From an uncultured Flavobacteriaceae bacterium (GTDB taxonomy: Bacteria; Bacteroidota; Bacteroidia; Flavobacteriales; Flavobacteriaceae): 64,000 nt of DNA. The translations under genes were made by a program, and so were the position numbers. Positions 26,211-35,877 of this stretch are shown piece by piece; the stretch's first letter is position 1, and the number at the start of each line of letters is the position of its first letter. A model generated the notes under the pieces. That model was not told where the DNA came from. It was given only the letters and a program-made list of their open reading frames with translations, and ran no database searches. The DNA is taken from NCBI GenBank assembly GCA_947494825.1, contig CANLWN010000001.1:124001-188000 (forward strand). Reading direction: 5' to 3'.

Positions 26211-28076
26211 CTATTCGATGGTATTGAAATAATCACGTGGCGACTTCCCCGTAATCTTTTTGAACGACCGGTTAAAGGATGATTTTGAGTTGAAACCCAC
26301 ATCCAGGGCAATGCCCAGAAAGGTCTGGTTCTTATAATCGCCCTGTTTGGCACGATCAATAAAATCCATGACCCGATAGTAGTTCACAAAATCCCTGAAA
26401 TTTTTATCGAAGCCCTCGTTGATGGCACGCGATAGCATATGCACGTTGGAATTGATCTGCTGGGCCAGTTCGGGCAAGTTCAATGAAGGATTTAGATACG
26501 CCTTGTCTGCTTCCATAGCATTTTTAAGCTCTTCCTTTAAGTGTACGATTTCCACATCGTTCAGCGTGAGCTTAGCCGTTTCATGCTCTGCCTTCTCATG
26601 GATCTTGAATATTTCCGGTTGTTTTATGGCAAAATAGCCCAGAAGATAAACCGTCAGTGAAAACACCACCCAAGTGGTGTCTACCAAGGCCGAGGTCAGC
26701 CCTTTAAAATCATGGCCTATGGCATAGCCCACCGCACCAATGATGTACGTAATTAACCAAAGCCCCAAACATATGGCCTTCAAAGCCATAATGTTGTTGA
26801 GGTACACAATATTTTGATCGGTGGAATAGGTATCCTCCACATTTTTAAGGTAGCGCGCTATAATGAATCGCAGATTGAACCAATACCACATATTGAAGAG
26901 CAGGGCCACTCCACCAATGGTAATATATAGGGTGGAGGGGTACAACTGGGACAGGCCACGGTCTATGAAGAGGTGCACAGGTTCAAAAAGCAGTGGGATA
27001 TAGACCAAAACCTGCAAGGCAAAGGGAATAAAATGCAGCCATAATCGTCTGCGTTTTTCGCCTGGGGTCTTTAAGAGGCGCTTTATATAAACCATAAACA
27101 GCGGAGCGTAAAGAAAGTACACCAAATCTGGAAGAAGGGAGAGCCGTGGGAATAGTTTGTACACGTCCCGATCGTAAATGGAGACCCGTGACAGCAGAAC
27201 AAAGGAAATTAGAAACAGCAGGATGCTCAAGATCCTATTGGCATTCCTGTTATTGTTCTCATAGGAATTGATGATAAGGATAAGAAGGATACCCTGTATA
27301 GCGGTCAGGATCAAGATCAACGTATAGGGATTGAAGAGGCCCGAAGATTGATCTTCCCAGTGCATAATTCTGGCGACCACGGGCTCCCTATAGGGATCGG
27401 CATCAATTTGGCTAACGCGATCCAAGCGTGGACGGCCATAGGCCTTTCCTTCCACGGTATGCCAATTGCCCCTGGTGAACTTATAGGCCAATTGGGTCCA
27501 ATACACTGGTACCTGGACGCTAAACGTGCCATCCTCCGCTTTGTCTAGCCTATAGCGTTTATCGCCGGGGACCCAGCCGTTAAAGTTTCCGGCGATATAG
27601 ATTGGGGCATCGGGCGGGGTATTTTCCGGGATTTCCACCAGTTTTATGGTGACCCTTTGCACCGGATTTTCGATAAACCCTGTATCGGACCAGTCTTCTA
27701 CCTGCATCACAACAGTGTCCCGGGCATTGGTAAACGATAATTTTCTTGTTACTATGGGAACGCCCTTGCTTCCGGTCTCTACCGTTTCCCAGCTCCCTCT
27801 TGTGATCAGGAAGGAGATTGTGGCATCCTTAAAGGTCTTGGGTTTTGTGTAGTATTTGCCATCAGCACCCTGTTCGAACCGATAGTTCGTATCAGCGGCA
27901 TCCCATTCATTAAAAATACCGGCAAGAAAAAAGGAATCCCCTTGGGGCGTGTGCTCCGGAAGTTGATCGATTACAAAGACAGTCTGGGCATAAAGGCCTT
28001 GAATTGCAAACATTAGGAGCACTAGGACTTTTCGAAAGCCCTCTTTTTCCAAACAATATTTTCTTCCCCTAGGCAT
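26211..28076 (-). CDS. AraC-family membrane regulator with two starch-binding-like input domains
   Basis: The 621-aa protein has an N-terminal signal/anchor (VLVLLMFAIQGLYAQ). Two ~110-aa domains follow with the pattern of CBM48/CBM20-like beta-sandwiches: SFFLAGIFNEWDAADTNYRF...SFLITRGSWETVE and IYIAGNFNGWVPGDKRYRL...YKFTRGNWHTVE. Then come about seven membrane helices (about residues 245-480) and an AraC DNA-binding domain (LPELAQQINSNVHMLSRAIN; GIALDVGFNSKSSFNRSFKKITGKSPRDYF). The two input domains would face the periplasm and the HTH the cytoplasm. Placed between the two GH13 genes of a Sus locus, it is probably the maltodextrin sensor that activates the PUL, doing the job of SusR with different parts (inference). 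Confidence 0.88.
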   Translation of the reverse strand: MPRGRKYCLEKEGFRKVLVLLMFAIQGLYAQTVFVIDQLPEHTPQGDSFFLAGIFNEWDAADTNYRFEQGADGKYYTKPKTFKDATISFLITRGSWETVETGSKGVPIVTRKLSFTNARDTVVMQVEDWSDTGFIENPVQRVTIKLVEIPENTPPDAPIYIAGNFNGWVPGDKRYRLDKAEDGTFSVQVPVYWTQLAYKFTRGNWHTVEGKAYGRPRLDRVSQIDADPYREPVVARIMHWEDQSSGLFNPYTLILILTAIQGILLILIINSYENNNRNANRILSILLFLISFVLLSRVSIYDRDVYKLFPRLSLLPDLVYFLYAPLFMVYIKRLLKTPGEKRRRLWLHFIPFALQVLVYIPLLFEPVHLFIDRGLSQLYPSTLYITIGGVALLFNMWYWFNLRFIIARYLKNVEDTYSTDQNIVYLNNIMALKAICLGLWLITYIIGAVGYAIGHDFKGLTSALVDTTWVVFSLTVYLLGYFAIKQPEIFKIHEKAEHETAKLTLNDVEIVHLKEELKNAMEADKAYLNPSLNLPELAQQINSNVHMLSRAINEGFDKNFRDFVNYYRVMDFIDRAKQGDYKNQTFLGIALDVGFNSKSSFNRSFKKITGKSPRDYFNTIE

Positions 28077-28384
28077 GGCCGTAATTGGGATGCAAATTAA
28101 GGATTAATCAATAATAATCCCCCTTTTTTTCGAATCATTATTTATGGCCTTTTGATTTGCGGTTAGGGCAATTTTTTTTTGATTGGGTAACCTAAAAAAG
28201 AACAGTTAAACGCAGTCCAAACTACTGCCGCACTTCCTGTAAAACAAGATTCAATATGAAAAACCCCGGCCATACTGGACCGGGGTTTCAATTAAAACTA
28301 ACTACTAACCCAAAACTAATTTGATGCTAGATTTTTTCTGAAGTCAGGGATATTATCAGCGTGGTTGCACTTCCAGGCACTTCA
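28077..28384. other. Spacer between GH13 gene and AraC sensor gene
   Basis: This spacer holds the intrinsic terminator at 28261-28288 and an AT-rich stretch (28090-28200) that should carry the sensor's own promoter. A TTAATTTG stretch near 28097 resembles a -7 box. No additional gene is seen. Confidence 0.4.
28261..28288 (-). terminator. Intrinsic terminator of the susCDE-GH13 operon
   Basis: AAACCCCGG and CCGGGGTTT form a 9-bp perfect stem, extended by CCA/TGG with one bulged base. On the minus strand it is followed by TTTTTC. It separates the SusC-to-GH13 transcript from the AraC-sensor transcript. Confidence 0.8.
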
Positions 28385-29824
28385 TTATTTTACAGACCAT
28401 ACCGCATAGCCGTTGGCAGGGGCCTTTAGGCTTACCGTACCGCTTTCATCGGTGAGTAGGGAGGAGGTGATACCCCCTGTATAATCATGCAATTCTTGTT
28501 CTGTCCACTGCGTGGCTACACTGCGTGAAAGCTCCAAACCGTTCCGGTTGATATACACTGCCAGTCCCGGATTATCGCCTTCCCCTCTTCGCAGGGCGAT
28601 ATACTCGTCGTTGTCTGCATAGAGGACTTCCAATTCCCCACTGGCAATGGTGCGATTGATCAGGATCAAGTCGTTCAGTTTTGCCTGGAATTCGGCATTC
28701 TCGTAGTCCAGATAAAAAACAGTGGGATAGCCGGGATGCGTTAAAATATAGGCATAGGCAAATAGTTTGTACTCTTCCTCAATTACGGGCTCGCGGTCCG
28801 TATCGTGGTTGGCGACAAAGGTGACCGCTTCCGCGGGATTGGTCTTCCAGAGCATGTCTCCCGTTTGAAGGATACTCAGGTCATTGCGTTCAAAGGCATC
28901 CCTCATTTGGAAGAGACAGGGAAAATCAAAGGCGTTCACCCCTGCATCGGCTACCCATGCGCGTACCAGGTCGGCATTGCCATCAAAGAATTCACCAACG
29001 GTCCATCCACCCACTTCATCGACCCAGGCCTTGACAAATTCCGGGCTGAAACTTTTTACAAAGTCGAATCGCCAGCCATCAAAACCCACCGTGTTCTTGT
29101 AATATTTGGCAACAGAGTTGTCGAATTTCCAGAACCAGTTCTGTACGTTATCCTGAAGGTGGCAGAGATCCTGTTCCTCAAAAAACAAGGCAGATTCGTC
29201 CATTTCGTGAATACTGTTGGGGTGGTAATCCTCAAAACCCCTGTTGAACATGCCCGAAGCATTGCCATTGAGTTCGTTGAATAGGGTAAAGGTCTCCTTC
29301 ATCCGATAGGGATTAAATTCGGAACCTCCTCCGCTGTTATGTCCCATGACAATATCGGCCACGACCTCTATGTTGTTCCCGTGGGCCTTGGCAATAAGAT
29401 TGTCCAGTTCCTCGCGGGACCCAAAACGCGTTTCGGTGGTACCGTGCTGAAAGTATTCCCCTAGGTCGTAGTAGTCCGATGGGTCGTACCCCATGGAAAA
29501 TCCCCCAGACTGCCCTTTGGAGGCCGGTGGCAACCAAATTCTATCGATACCTGCCGCCGCCCAGGCGTCGGTTTTTTCCGCAATAATATCCCACCAATCA
29601 AATCGGGGTTCCACATCCCAGTAAAATGCTTGCATCATAACACCCCTATCGTTCAAGAAAGCGGTGAGGTCCTGGCCCTGGGATATTTCATCTCCGGTAT
29701 CCGTATCAAGGGATTCAATGAGTCCGGTAGGCTGATCAAAAGCATCCGAGCAGGAATGGCTGCCCATGCATATGGAAGCCGAAATAGCTAGGAAAGCAAC
29801 TTTTTTTATCGTGTTGATTATCAT
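28385..29824 (-). CDS. GH13 alpha-amylase, surface lipoprotein (SusG-like role)
   Basis: The 479-aa protein has a lipoprotein signal (AFLAISASICMGSHSC, Cys25) followed by an acidic stretch (SLDTDTGDEIS), which in Bacteroidota is compatible with surface export. The GH13 barrel starts at GVMMQAFYWDV. Catalytic residues: Asp254 (DGWRFDF), Glu278 (TVGEFF), Asp341 (ANHDTD); region I is DIVMGHN. It should cut starch outside the cell to oligosaccharides for SusC. It is the last gene of susCDE-GH13, 58 nt after susE, and is followed by an intrinsic terminator. Confidence 0.92.
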   Translation of the reverse strand: MIINTIKKVAFLAISASICMGSHSCSDAFDQPTGLIESLDTDTGDEISQGQDLTAFLNDRGVMMQAFYWDVEPRFDWWDIIAEKTDAWAAAGIDRIWLPPASKGQSGGFSMGYDPSDYYDLGEYFQHGTTETRFGSREELDNLIAKAHGNNIEVVADIVMGHNSGGGSEFNPYRMKETFTLFNELNGNASGMFNRGFEDYHPNSIHEMDESALFFEEQDLCHLQDNVQNWFWKFDNSVAKYYKNTVGFDGWRFDFVKSFSPEFVKAWVDEVGGWTVGEFFDGNADLVRAWVADAGVNAFDFPCLFQMRDAFERNDLSILQTGDMLWKTNPAEAVTFVANHDTDREPVIEEEYKLFAYAYILTHPGYPTVFYLDYENAEFQAKLNDLILINRTIASGELEVLYADNDEYIALRRGEGDNPGLAVYINRNGLELSRSVATQWTEQELHDYTGGITSSLLTDESGTVSLKAPANGYAVWSVK

Positions 29825-29882
29825 GTTATAACATTAGATTAATAGTGATTTAATTGGTTCCCGCCCTAGGGCGAGGTCCGTA

Positions 29883-31010
29883 TTATTCCTTAAGAATAAA
29901 AAGATACCTTCCGTCCAGGTCGTTGAACCAAATGTCATAGACTCCTGCCGTGACGGGAATATTGGGACCATCTTGGGTAGCGGCACCGGAAAAGAAGGTG
30001 TCCGATCCCCAGTTGACCGCCCAATCGTCGTCGGCACGGAACTTCATTTCACCATCAAACAAGGTCACGTCCGTAGCAAACCAAATATGCTGATCAAAGG
30101 TAGATTGCGTAAAATCGATATCGGAATTCCATCCGGTATCGTCCCCGGTCCTGGCCGATCCTATATATCCCACGGTGGTATAAGTAGGCGCTGCAGTCGC
30201 ATCAAAGGGATCTATGCTAAAGGTTGCTTCGGCCAAATTGATCTGGAAGGTATAGTAGCCTTCGGTTGCAATGGAAAAGACTCCGGGGTCACTACCCGTA
30301 CCGTCATTGACCTCTACGGAAGTTCCGTCATTGGTACCCCATTGTGGCTGCCATTGTCCCAAAATCTCCAAAATCTTAAAGGCATCTGCTGCAAAAAATC
30401 CGGTATAATGGTGTAGGTCACTATTTTCGGGATCACGGAACAGCGCTTGATTGCCGTTGTTGTTTTCCCATCCCGCAATAGTAGCGGGACCTACAAAGAA
30501 CAGGTCCTTCACCGGAATAGGGCCGGTGAGTTCAAAGGGCACCACACTAAAGTTAATAGGGTCCGATTCCATGGATAGGGAACTACCCAAGGAAGCGATT
30601 ACCTTGGCCTCCATTTGAACAGGAATCGTATTGTCATCCGCATCCTTTTCCACGGTCTGCTCAAAGGTATCCTGTATCAAAGTATTGAGTTCCCCGGCGG
30701 TGAGCGAAACAAAGGTGCTCGTGGTATTCCCAAAACTATGGGGAGTGGCAAAGTCGTTGCCTGCTATGCCCATAAGCAGTTCATAACTCTCTACCGTAGT
30801 AACATCAAAATCGGCCGGAGACCAGGTGAAGGTCACCGCAATATTGCTGGCCGTTTCCTCTGTAAGTATCACGGTAGCACCGTTTAACTGAGGTGCCAGT
30901 ACCGGTGGAGAAACTGCCGATGCCACGATGACGGTATCATCCTCCTCGCATCCGATAAACGAGAACATTAAAATCAATGCTAAAAATTTTCCTAGATATT
31001 TCATCTTCAA
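29883..31010 (-). CDS. susE: SusE-like outer-membrane starch-binding lipoprotein
   Basis: The 375-aa protein has a lipoprotein signal (FLALILMFSFIGC, Cys21) followed by acidic residues (EEDD). It has an N-terminal SusE Ig-like domain (PQLNGATVILTEETASNIAVTFTWSPADF) and two C-terminal carbohydrate-binding-like domains (VKDLFFVGPATIAGWENNNGNQALF; VGYIGSARTGDDTGWNSDIDF...YDIWFNDLDGRYLFI). It binds starch at the surface next to SusD. It lies 15 nt after susD and 58 nt before the GH13 lipoprotein gene. Confidence 0.88.
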   Translation of the reverse strand: MKMKYLGKFLALILMFSFIGCEEDDTVIVASAVSPPVLAPQLNGATVILTEETASNIAVTFTWSPADFDVTTVESYELLMGIAGNDFATPHSFGNTTSTFVSLTAGELNTLIQDTFEQTVEKDADDNTIPVQMEAKVIASLGSSLSMESDPINFSVVPFELTGPIPVKDLFFVGPATIAGWENNNGNQALFRDPENSDLHHYTGFFAADAFKILEILGQWQPQWGTNDGTSVEVNDGTGSDPGVFSIATEGYYTFQINLAEATFSIDPFDATAAPTYTTVGYIGSARTGDDTGWNSDIDFTQSTFDQHIWFATDVTLFDGEMKFRADDDWAVNWGSDTFFSGAATQDGPNIPVTAGVYDIWFNDLDGRYLFILKE

Positions 31011-31025
31011 TTGGTTTTTTAATTA

Positions 31026-32639
31026 TTAGTAACCTGGGTTTTGTATTAGATTGGGATTGGCATTCAAGTCTCCTGAGGGTATTGGGAATAGTTTTAGGTG
31101 CTCGGGTATGGCGGTGCCATTTTCCACGCCTCCTTTCCAATCCCATAGATAGGTACTTCCGGTATATTGCCCGAAACGTATCAGGTCTGTTCTTCTATAG
31201 CCTTCCCATCCAAGTTCCCTGCCACGTTCATCGAGGATAAAGGGGAGGTCAATGGCGGCCACATTCCCGGAGGTATCCCCATAGGCCCGTTCCCTTATGG
31301 CATTTACAAAGCTCAAGGCCGTTGCCAGATCGCCACCGCCGCCCCTAAGGAAGGCTTCGGCATACATAAGGTAAATATCGGCCAAACGGAAGAGCGGTAG
31401 ATCAATATCCGGAAACGTATTGTCCTGTCCGGGAACCCCTGCAGAGCTTAGGTTGCGGTATTTGGTATACCCAAAACCTTCCTCAAAGTCGCTTCCCGTA
31501 GGAGGGGAGGTCAGTTCCAGGGAATGCCCGTCCTTAAAGAAAAAGGAAGCGCGTTGATCTGGGCTGTCCTGGAAAGGGTCGTCTCCGGGAAATTCAAAAA
31601 GACGTACAAAACTCTCTTTACAGGTAAGCGCGGCAAAACCACCGGTATTGGCGCCAAAATCGTCCGAGGCGTTTATGTTGGCATCCAAGGTACCGTTGAC
31701 CATGATGAACATAAACCCAAAGGATTGGGTCTGTATACCATCGTGTGTTACGGGGAAAATGATTCCTTCCGCGGTATTGTTGTCAGCGAGGAACAGCTCG
31801 TTGTAATTGGGTTCCAAGGCATAACCTGCTCCAATAACCCTGTTACAAAACGTTAAACAGTCTGCATAGCGGTTTTCTCCAATAAAACTTTCCGCATTGA
31901 GGTACAATCTGGCCAACAGGGTCCATGCCGCTGCCTGATCAGCCCTTCCATACCCATTTTGTCTGGCCGGAACCAAAAGATCGGCGATTTCGAGTAATTC
32001 GGATTCAATATAACTAAAAAGCGCCGCAGCGTTGGTCTGCTCCGGAAGGAATGCTCCGGGCAGATCGTCCTCGGTCACAAAGGGGACATTTCCCCCAAAG
32101 AGTTCTAGACCATGGTAGTAGCTCAACGCTCTTAGGAACCGCGCTTCGGCACGATAGAAAGCCACTTCTGACTGAATATCGGTAGAAACGTTCCTACCAT
32201 CGAGCACTTCCTGAGTGGTCTGCCGCAAAAATTCGTTGGTCTGGGTCACCTGGAAGATAATCCTGTTGTAGACTACCGAAATAACGTCGTTGTCGGGAGT
32301 CCAGGTATTGATCAACAATCCAGGCACACCGGCATCGTTATAACGCCATTTTACGGCATCGGCGGTTAGCTCGTTAAGGTAGAAATAGGTCCTGGTATAT
32401 TGGGAGTTTCCTTCGTCGAAACCAATAAGATCCCCTTGTCCTGCCGGACCTTGCTGTCCGGTTACCGATAGCCCCGCATAGATCTTTCCCAAAAACTGAA
32501 GGTAGCTTGCGGGATCGTCGAAGGCATTTTCCGAGTTGATATTGTTCGTCTCTATATTGTCCAGATCGTCCGTGCATCCTATGGACACAAGGAGAAACAG
32601 AAGGACAGAAATGAATTGATGTATATTACTGATTTTCAT
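31026..32639 (-). CDS. susD: SusD/RagB-family nutrient-binding lipoprotein
   Basis: The 537-aa protein has a lipobox (FLLVSIGC, Cys22). It shows the SusD pattern: N-terminal TPR-like helices (ASYLQFLGKIYAGL; AEARFLRALSYYHGLELFG; AWTLLARLYLNAESF) and the C-terminal block LPLFRLADIYLMYAEAFLRGGG...FILDERGRELGWEGYRRTDLIRFGQY. It forms the lid of the SusC pore and binds the glycan. It is 12 nt after susC. The specificity for starch is taken from the linked GH13 enzymes. Confidence 0.94.
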   Translation of the reverse strand: MKISNIHQFISVLLFLLVSIGCTDDLDNIETNNINSENAFDDPASYLQFLGKIYAGLSVTGQQGPAGQGDLIGFDEGNSQYTRTYFYLNELTADAVKWRYNDAGVPGLLINTWTPDNDVISVVYNRIIFQVTQTNEFLRQTTQEVLDGRNVSTDIQSEVAFYRAEARFLRALSYYHGLELFGGNVPFVTEDDLPGAFLPEQTNAAALFSYIESELLEIADLLVPARQNGYGRADQAAAWTLLARLYLNAESFIGENRYADCLTFCNRVIGAGYALEPNYNELFLADNNTAEGIIFPVTHDGIQTQSFGFMFIMVNGTLDANINASDDFGANTGGFAALTCKESFVRLFEFPGDDPFQDSPDQRASFFFKDGHSLELTSPPTGSDFEEGFGYTKYRNLSSAGVPGQDNTFPDIDLPLFRLADIYLMYAEAFLRGGGGDLATALSFVNAIRERAYGDTSGNVAAIDLPFILDERGRELGWEGYRRTDLIRFGQYTGSTYLWDWKGGVENGTAIPEHLKLFPIPSGDLNANPNLIQNPGY

Positions 32640-32651
32640 GCTATTGTTTTT

Positions 32652-35630
32652 TTAAAAGTCCAACGATAATCCCGCCTGTACCGTAAAAGGCCTAGGGTAG
32701 ATGTTATTGTCTATTCCATTGGTTATCTCCGGATCCAGTCCGTCATAGTCCGTAATGACAAAGACATTCTGTAAGGTGGTGAAGACCCGCATTCTCGATT
32801 CCTCGTTCCACAACTTTTCAAAGGTATAACCAAGGGACATATTGTCCATACGGATAAAAGAGGCGTCCCGCACATAGTAGTCGGAGAAGGTAACCTCGTT
32901 GCTGGTGCCCTCAAAGTTAGATTGCAGTACGGAGGTACCCACGTTTCTAAGATCTTGTCCTATATTAAGGTTCCTAAAGTTCCCGCGGTTCAGGTCAATA
33001 CCATTGTAGTTGTAATTCCCGTAGTTGGCACGTGCAGAGAAGCTGAAGTCCCATTGTTTGTAGGTAAACCGACTGTTGAGGCCAAAATTGGCCAGCGGCG
33101 CGGCCTGCTTATAGGCCCTTCTGTCCAGGTCATTGATGATGCCATCGTTGTTGAGATCGCGTACAACGCCCTCTATAGGATTACCGGCTTGGTCGAACAC
33201 TTGTTGGAAAACAAAATAGCTTCGGGTAGGCTCGCCCACCAAATGCCATTGTGCCCCGTCGTCCCCTCCAATACCTATAAGCGAGGTACCGCTTACGGGG
33301 ATACCGCTTCCAGGGGTATTACCGGTGAGGAACAAACGATCTATTTCGTTTTCATTATAAGCAAAGTTGAACCCGAGATCCCAAGTAAACTCTTCCTGGT
33401 CAAAAACGGCCGCATCCAGGAAGAACTCCACACCTTTGTTGGTGAGGCTTCCGATGTTGGTCGGCAGTCTGTTCGTCAGGTTACTTCCAGCGGCCACATT
33501 AACAGTACTCAACAAATCTTCCGTTTCCCTGTAGTAAAGCTCTATGGCTCCGGTTAGGTGGTTGTCGAAGAAACCATAATCCAAACCAACGTTATATGTG
33601 GTAGTCTCTTCCCATTTAATGTTGGCATCAAAAGGTTGTGCCCGTAAGGTGGTCACAAATATTGGATTGCCGTTGGCATCTTGCCCTATCTGGGTAGACG
33701 CTCCGTTCTGACTGGGCGAGAATTGGGGCAAGAAAGGTTGTGTGTCCGTACCTTGCAGTACATCCTGCTGTCCTGTGATACCCCATCCCATCCGAAGTTT
33801 TAGATTGGAAAGTATGTTGGAATCCTTTAGGAAGTTCTCGTCGCTTATGTTCCAGGCCAGGGCAGCCGCGGGGAAATTACCCCAGCGATTGTCGCCCCCA
33901 AAACGGGAGGAACCATCCCTTCTGTACGTAACTGTTAAAAGATACTTGTCATTCAAAGTATAGTTCAACCGACCAAAAAAGGACTGTAGATTACTTTCCA
34001 AAATGGTATTGATGATCAAAGCGCCTCCAACACCATCGCCCCTGAGATCTTCGCTCATGCGGTCCTCATAAAAGTTCTGATAAGAATAACCGGCCGTAAA
34101 ATCCAATCTGGATTTGATTTTTTCGAATTCCTTGGCGTATTTGAAATAGACATCCATGAGCTTGTTTTCCTCATCCTGTTCAAAATTACGTATACGCCCC
34201 TGCACTATGGCCTGGGCGGCTAGGGTTGCAGGTTGGATGTCGCTACCGTCTCCGACCGATTTGTCGATTCCCAAATTAAGGGTGGCGGTGATATCAGGGA
34301 AGAAGTGCAACTGGTAATCGAACTTTACATTCCCCACAAACCTTCTGGCGATGGTACTGTTATCCCGAAGCTCCAAAAGCGCCAAGGGGTTGTTCACCGT
34401 ATTGGAGGTAGCCGAACCATCAGGTTCGTAATAGTCAAAGAACCCTCCAGGCAAGGAAGCGTCAAAAACGGGTTGGGTGGGATCAAATTCCAGTGCGCTA
34501 CCAATGGCACCCGTATCCGCAAAGTTGTTTTCCGTATACGATCCCCTACCGTTGATCTCTATTCTCAATTTATCGTCAAACAGGCGAGGAGTAACGCTTA
34601 AGGATGCCGTGGTCCTTTCCAGTGCCTCCGTTTTTAGAATACCGTCCTGTTGCGTATATCCGATGGATGCTCTAAAGGGAATACCCTTTATGCCCCCACG
34701 AACACTGAAATTGGTATCGGTACCCAGGGCTGTGGAAAAAATCTGTTCCTGCCAGTTGGTATTGGCCGATCCCAGATCATCTACTCTGTCGGGTAGTCGC
34801 TGCGTTACCAGCTCACGGAAATCTGCTGCGCTGAACACACCAACCACCTCTTTAAGCGTACTTACTGAGGCCGATGAATTAAAGGAAAATTTTAGGTCGC
34901 CCGCAATACCCTTCTTGGTGGTGATAATAATCACCCCATTGGAGGCCCGGGACCCGTAGATAGCAGTTGCCGAGGCATCCTTTAAAATAGAGAAGGAGGC
35001 AATATCACTGGGGTTTACAAAATCGAAGACGTTTCGCGAGCCCGAATTCCGTTGCTCGTCCGATCCGGGATTGTCCAGCGGCACCCCATCAATGATAATC
35101 AGGGGATCGTTGCTGGCATCGAGGGAAGAGCCTCCACGGATACGGATCTGGCTTCCACTGCCGGGAGCACCCCCGTTGGTAGTAATGTTGACCCCGGCGG
35201 CCTTACCTACAAGTAAATCTTGAGGCGAAGCGATAAAACCCTGGTTGAGTTCTTCTTCCGTGACCCCGATCACCGAACCGGTGGCGTCCTTTCTCGTGGT
35301 AGTACCATAACCGATGACCACAACCTCCTGTAGCTTGGCAACGTCCTGCTCTAGCGAAACGTTGATGGTGCCGGAGGCAACGGTGACCTCTACCGTTTTA
35401 AAGCCAATGTAAGAGAAGACCAGTACATCGCCGGTATTGGCGTTAATTTGATAGTTTCCATCAAAATCGGTGGTCGTACCAGTTGAAGTTCCTTTGATGA
35501 GGACGGTTACCCCGGGCAGTGCCAGGTTGCTACCATCTTCCGTGACAGTTCCCGTCACCAGATTTTGGGCCATGGCCCACAGCGGTACAAGGAGCATCAC
35601 AAGAAATGTCCTTGAAATCTTTTCATTCAT
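32652..35630 (-). CDS. susC: SusC/RagA-family TonB-dependent glycan transporter
   Basis: The 992-aa protein has a signal peptide (TFLVMLLVPLWAMAQ), the carboxypeptidase-regulatory-like N-terminal extension (VTGTVTEDGSNLALPGVTVLIKG...GNYQINANTGDVLVFSYIGF), a plug domain (KDATGSVIGVTEEELNQGF; IRIRGGSSLDASNDPLIIIDGVPLD) and a 22-strand-type barrel ending in an aromatic residue (AGLSLDF). With SusD it imports starch oligosaccharides. It is the first gene of the susCDE-GH13 operon, and its upstream region holds two inverted repeats. Confidence 0.95.
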   Translation of the reverse strand: MNEKISRTFLVMLLVPLWAMAQNLVTGTVTEDGSNLALPGVTVLIKGTSTGTTTDFDGNYQINANTGDVLVFSYIGFKTVEVTVASGTINVSLEQDVAKLQEVVVIGYGTTTRKDATGSVIGVTEEELNQGFIASPQDLLVGKAAGVNITTNGGAPGSGSQIRIRGGSSLDASNDPLIIIDGVPLDNPGSDEQRNSGSRNVFDFVNPSDIASFSILKDASATAIYGSRASNGVIIITTKKGIAGDLKFSFNSSASVSTLKEVVGVFSAADFRELVTQRLPDRVDDLGSANTNWQEQIFSTALGTDTNFSVRGGIKGIPFRASIGYTQQDGILKTEALERTTASLSVTPRLFDDKLRIEINGRGSYTENNFADTGAIGSALEFDPTQPVFDASLPGGFFDYYEPDGSATSNTVNNPLALLELRDNSTIARRFVGNVKFDYQLHFFPDITATLNLGIDKSVGDGSDIQPATLAAQAIVQGRIRNFEQDEENKLMDVYFKYAKEFEKIKSRLDFTAGYSYQNFYEDRMSEDLRGDGVGGALIINTILESNLQSFFGRLNYTLNDKYLLTVTYRRDGSSRFGGDNRWGNFPAAALAWNISDENFLKDSNILSNLKLRMGWGITGQQDVLQGTDTQPFLPQFSPSQNGASTQIGQDANGNPIFVTTLRAQPFDANIKWEETTTYNVGLDYGFFDNHLTGAIELYYRETEDLLSTVNVAAGSNLTNRLPTNIGSLTNKGVEFFLDAAVFDQEEFTWDLGFNFAYNENEIDRLFLTGNTPGSGIPVSGTSLIGIGGDDGAQWHLVGEPTRSYFVFQQVFDQAGNPIEGVVRDLNNDGIINDLDRRAYKQAAPLANFGLNSRFTYKQWDFSFSARANYGNYNYNGIDLNRGNFRNLNIGQDLRNVGTSVLQSNFEGTSNEVTFSDYYVRDASFIRMDNMSLGYTFEKLWNEESRMRVFTTLQNVFVITDYDGLDPEITNGIDNNIYPRPFTVQAGLSLDF

Positions 35631-35674
35631 ACGAGTTGGTTTAGATGTCTTAATATTTCGTTAAAAGTAGGCAG

Positions 35675-35709
35675 CCCTATAGTAGGGTTCGACTCATTTT
35701 ATAAAATGA
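35675..35709. promoter_or_regulatory. Two inverted repeats upstream of susC, candidate operators
   Basis: CCCTA TAG TAGGG (35675-35687) and the perfect 16-bp palindrome TCATTTTATAAAATGA (35694-35709) lie 45-79 bp before the susC start. A TACTTTTA box (minus strand, about 35663-35670) may be the susC -7 element. Either repeat could be the binding site of the PUL activator. Confidence 0.4.
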
Positions 35710-35719
35710 CCTAAGTTTG
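35688..35719 (+). promoter_or_regulatory. Candidate Bacteroidota-type promoter for the 35878 gene
   Basis: TTCG (35688-35691), 20 bp, then TAAGTTTG (35712-35719), which fits TAnnTTTG exactly. It points towards the secreted GATase1-like gene and would give a leader of about 150 nt. It overlaps the palindrome also used by the divergent susC side, so the two may be co-regulated. Confidence 0.4.
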
Positions 35720-35877
35720 GGGCGGATTGGGCAGTGGCACATGGCGATTCTCAAAAAAAAGACGATTCAGGGTTTACGAAAATTTTATTATTTGGATTTG
35801 TAACATATCTTACGGATACCTTACTAATAAGATCTAAGGCTTTCCGGCAGGGTAGCCAGGTTATAATTCAAACACCA

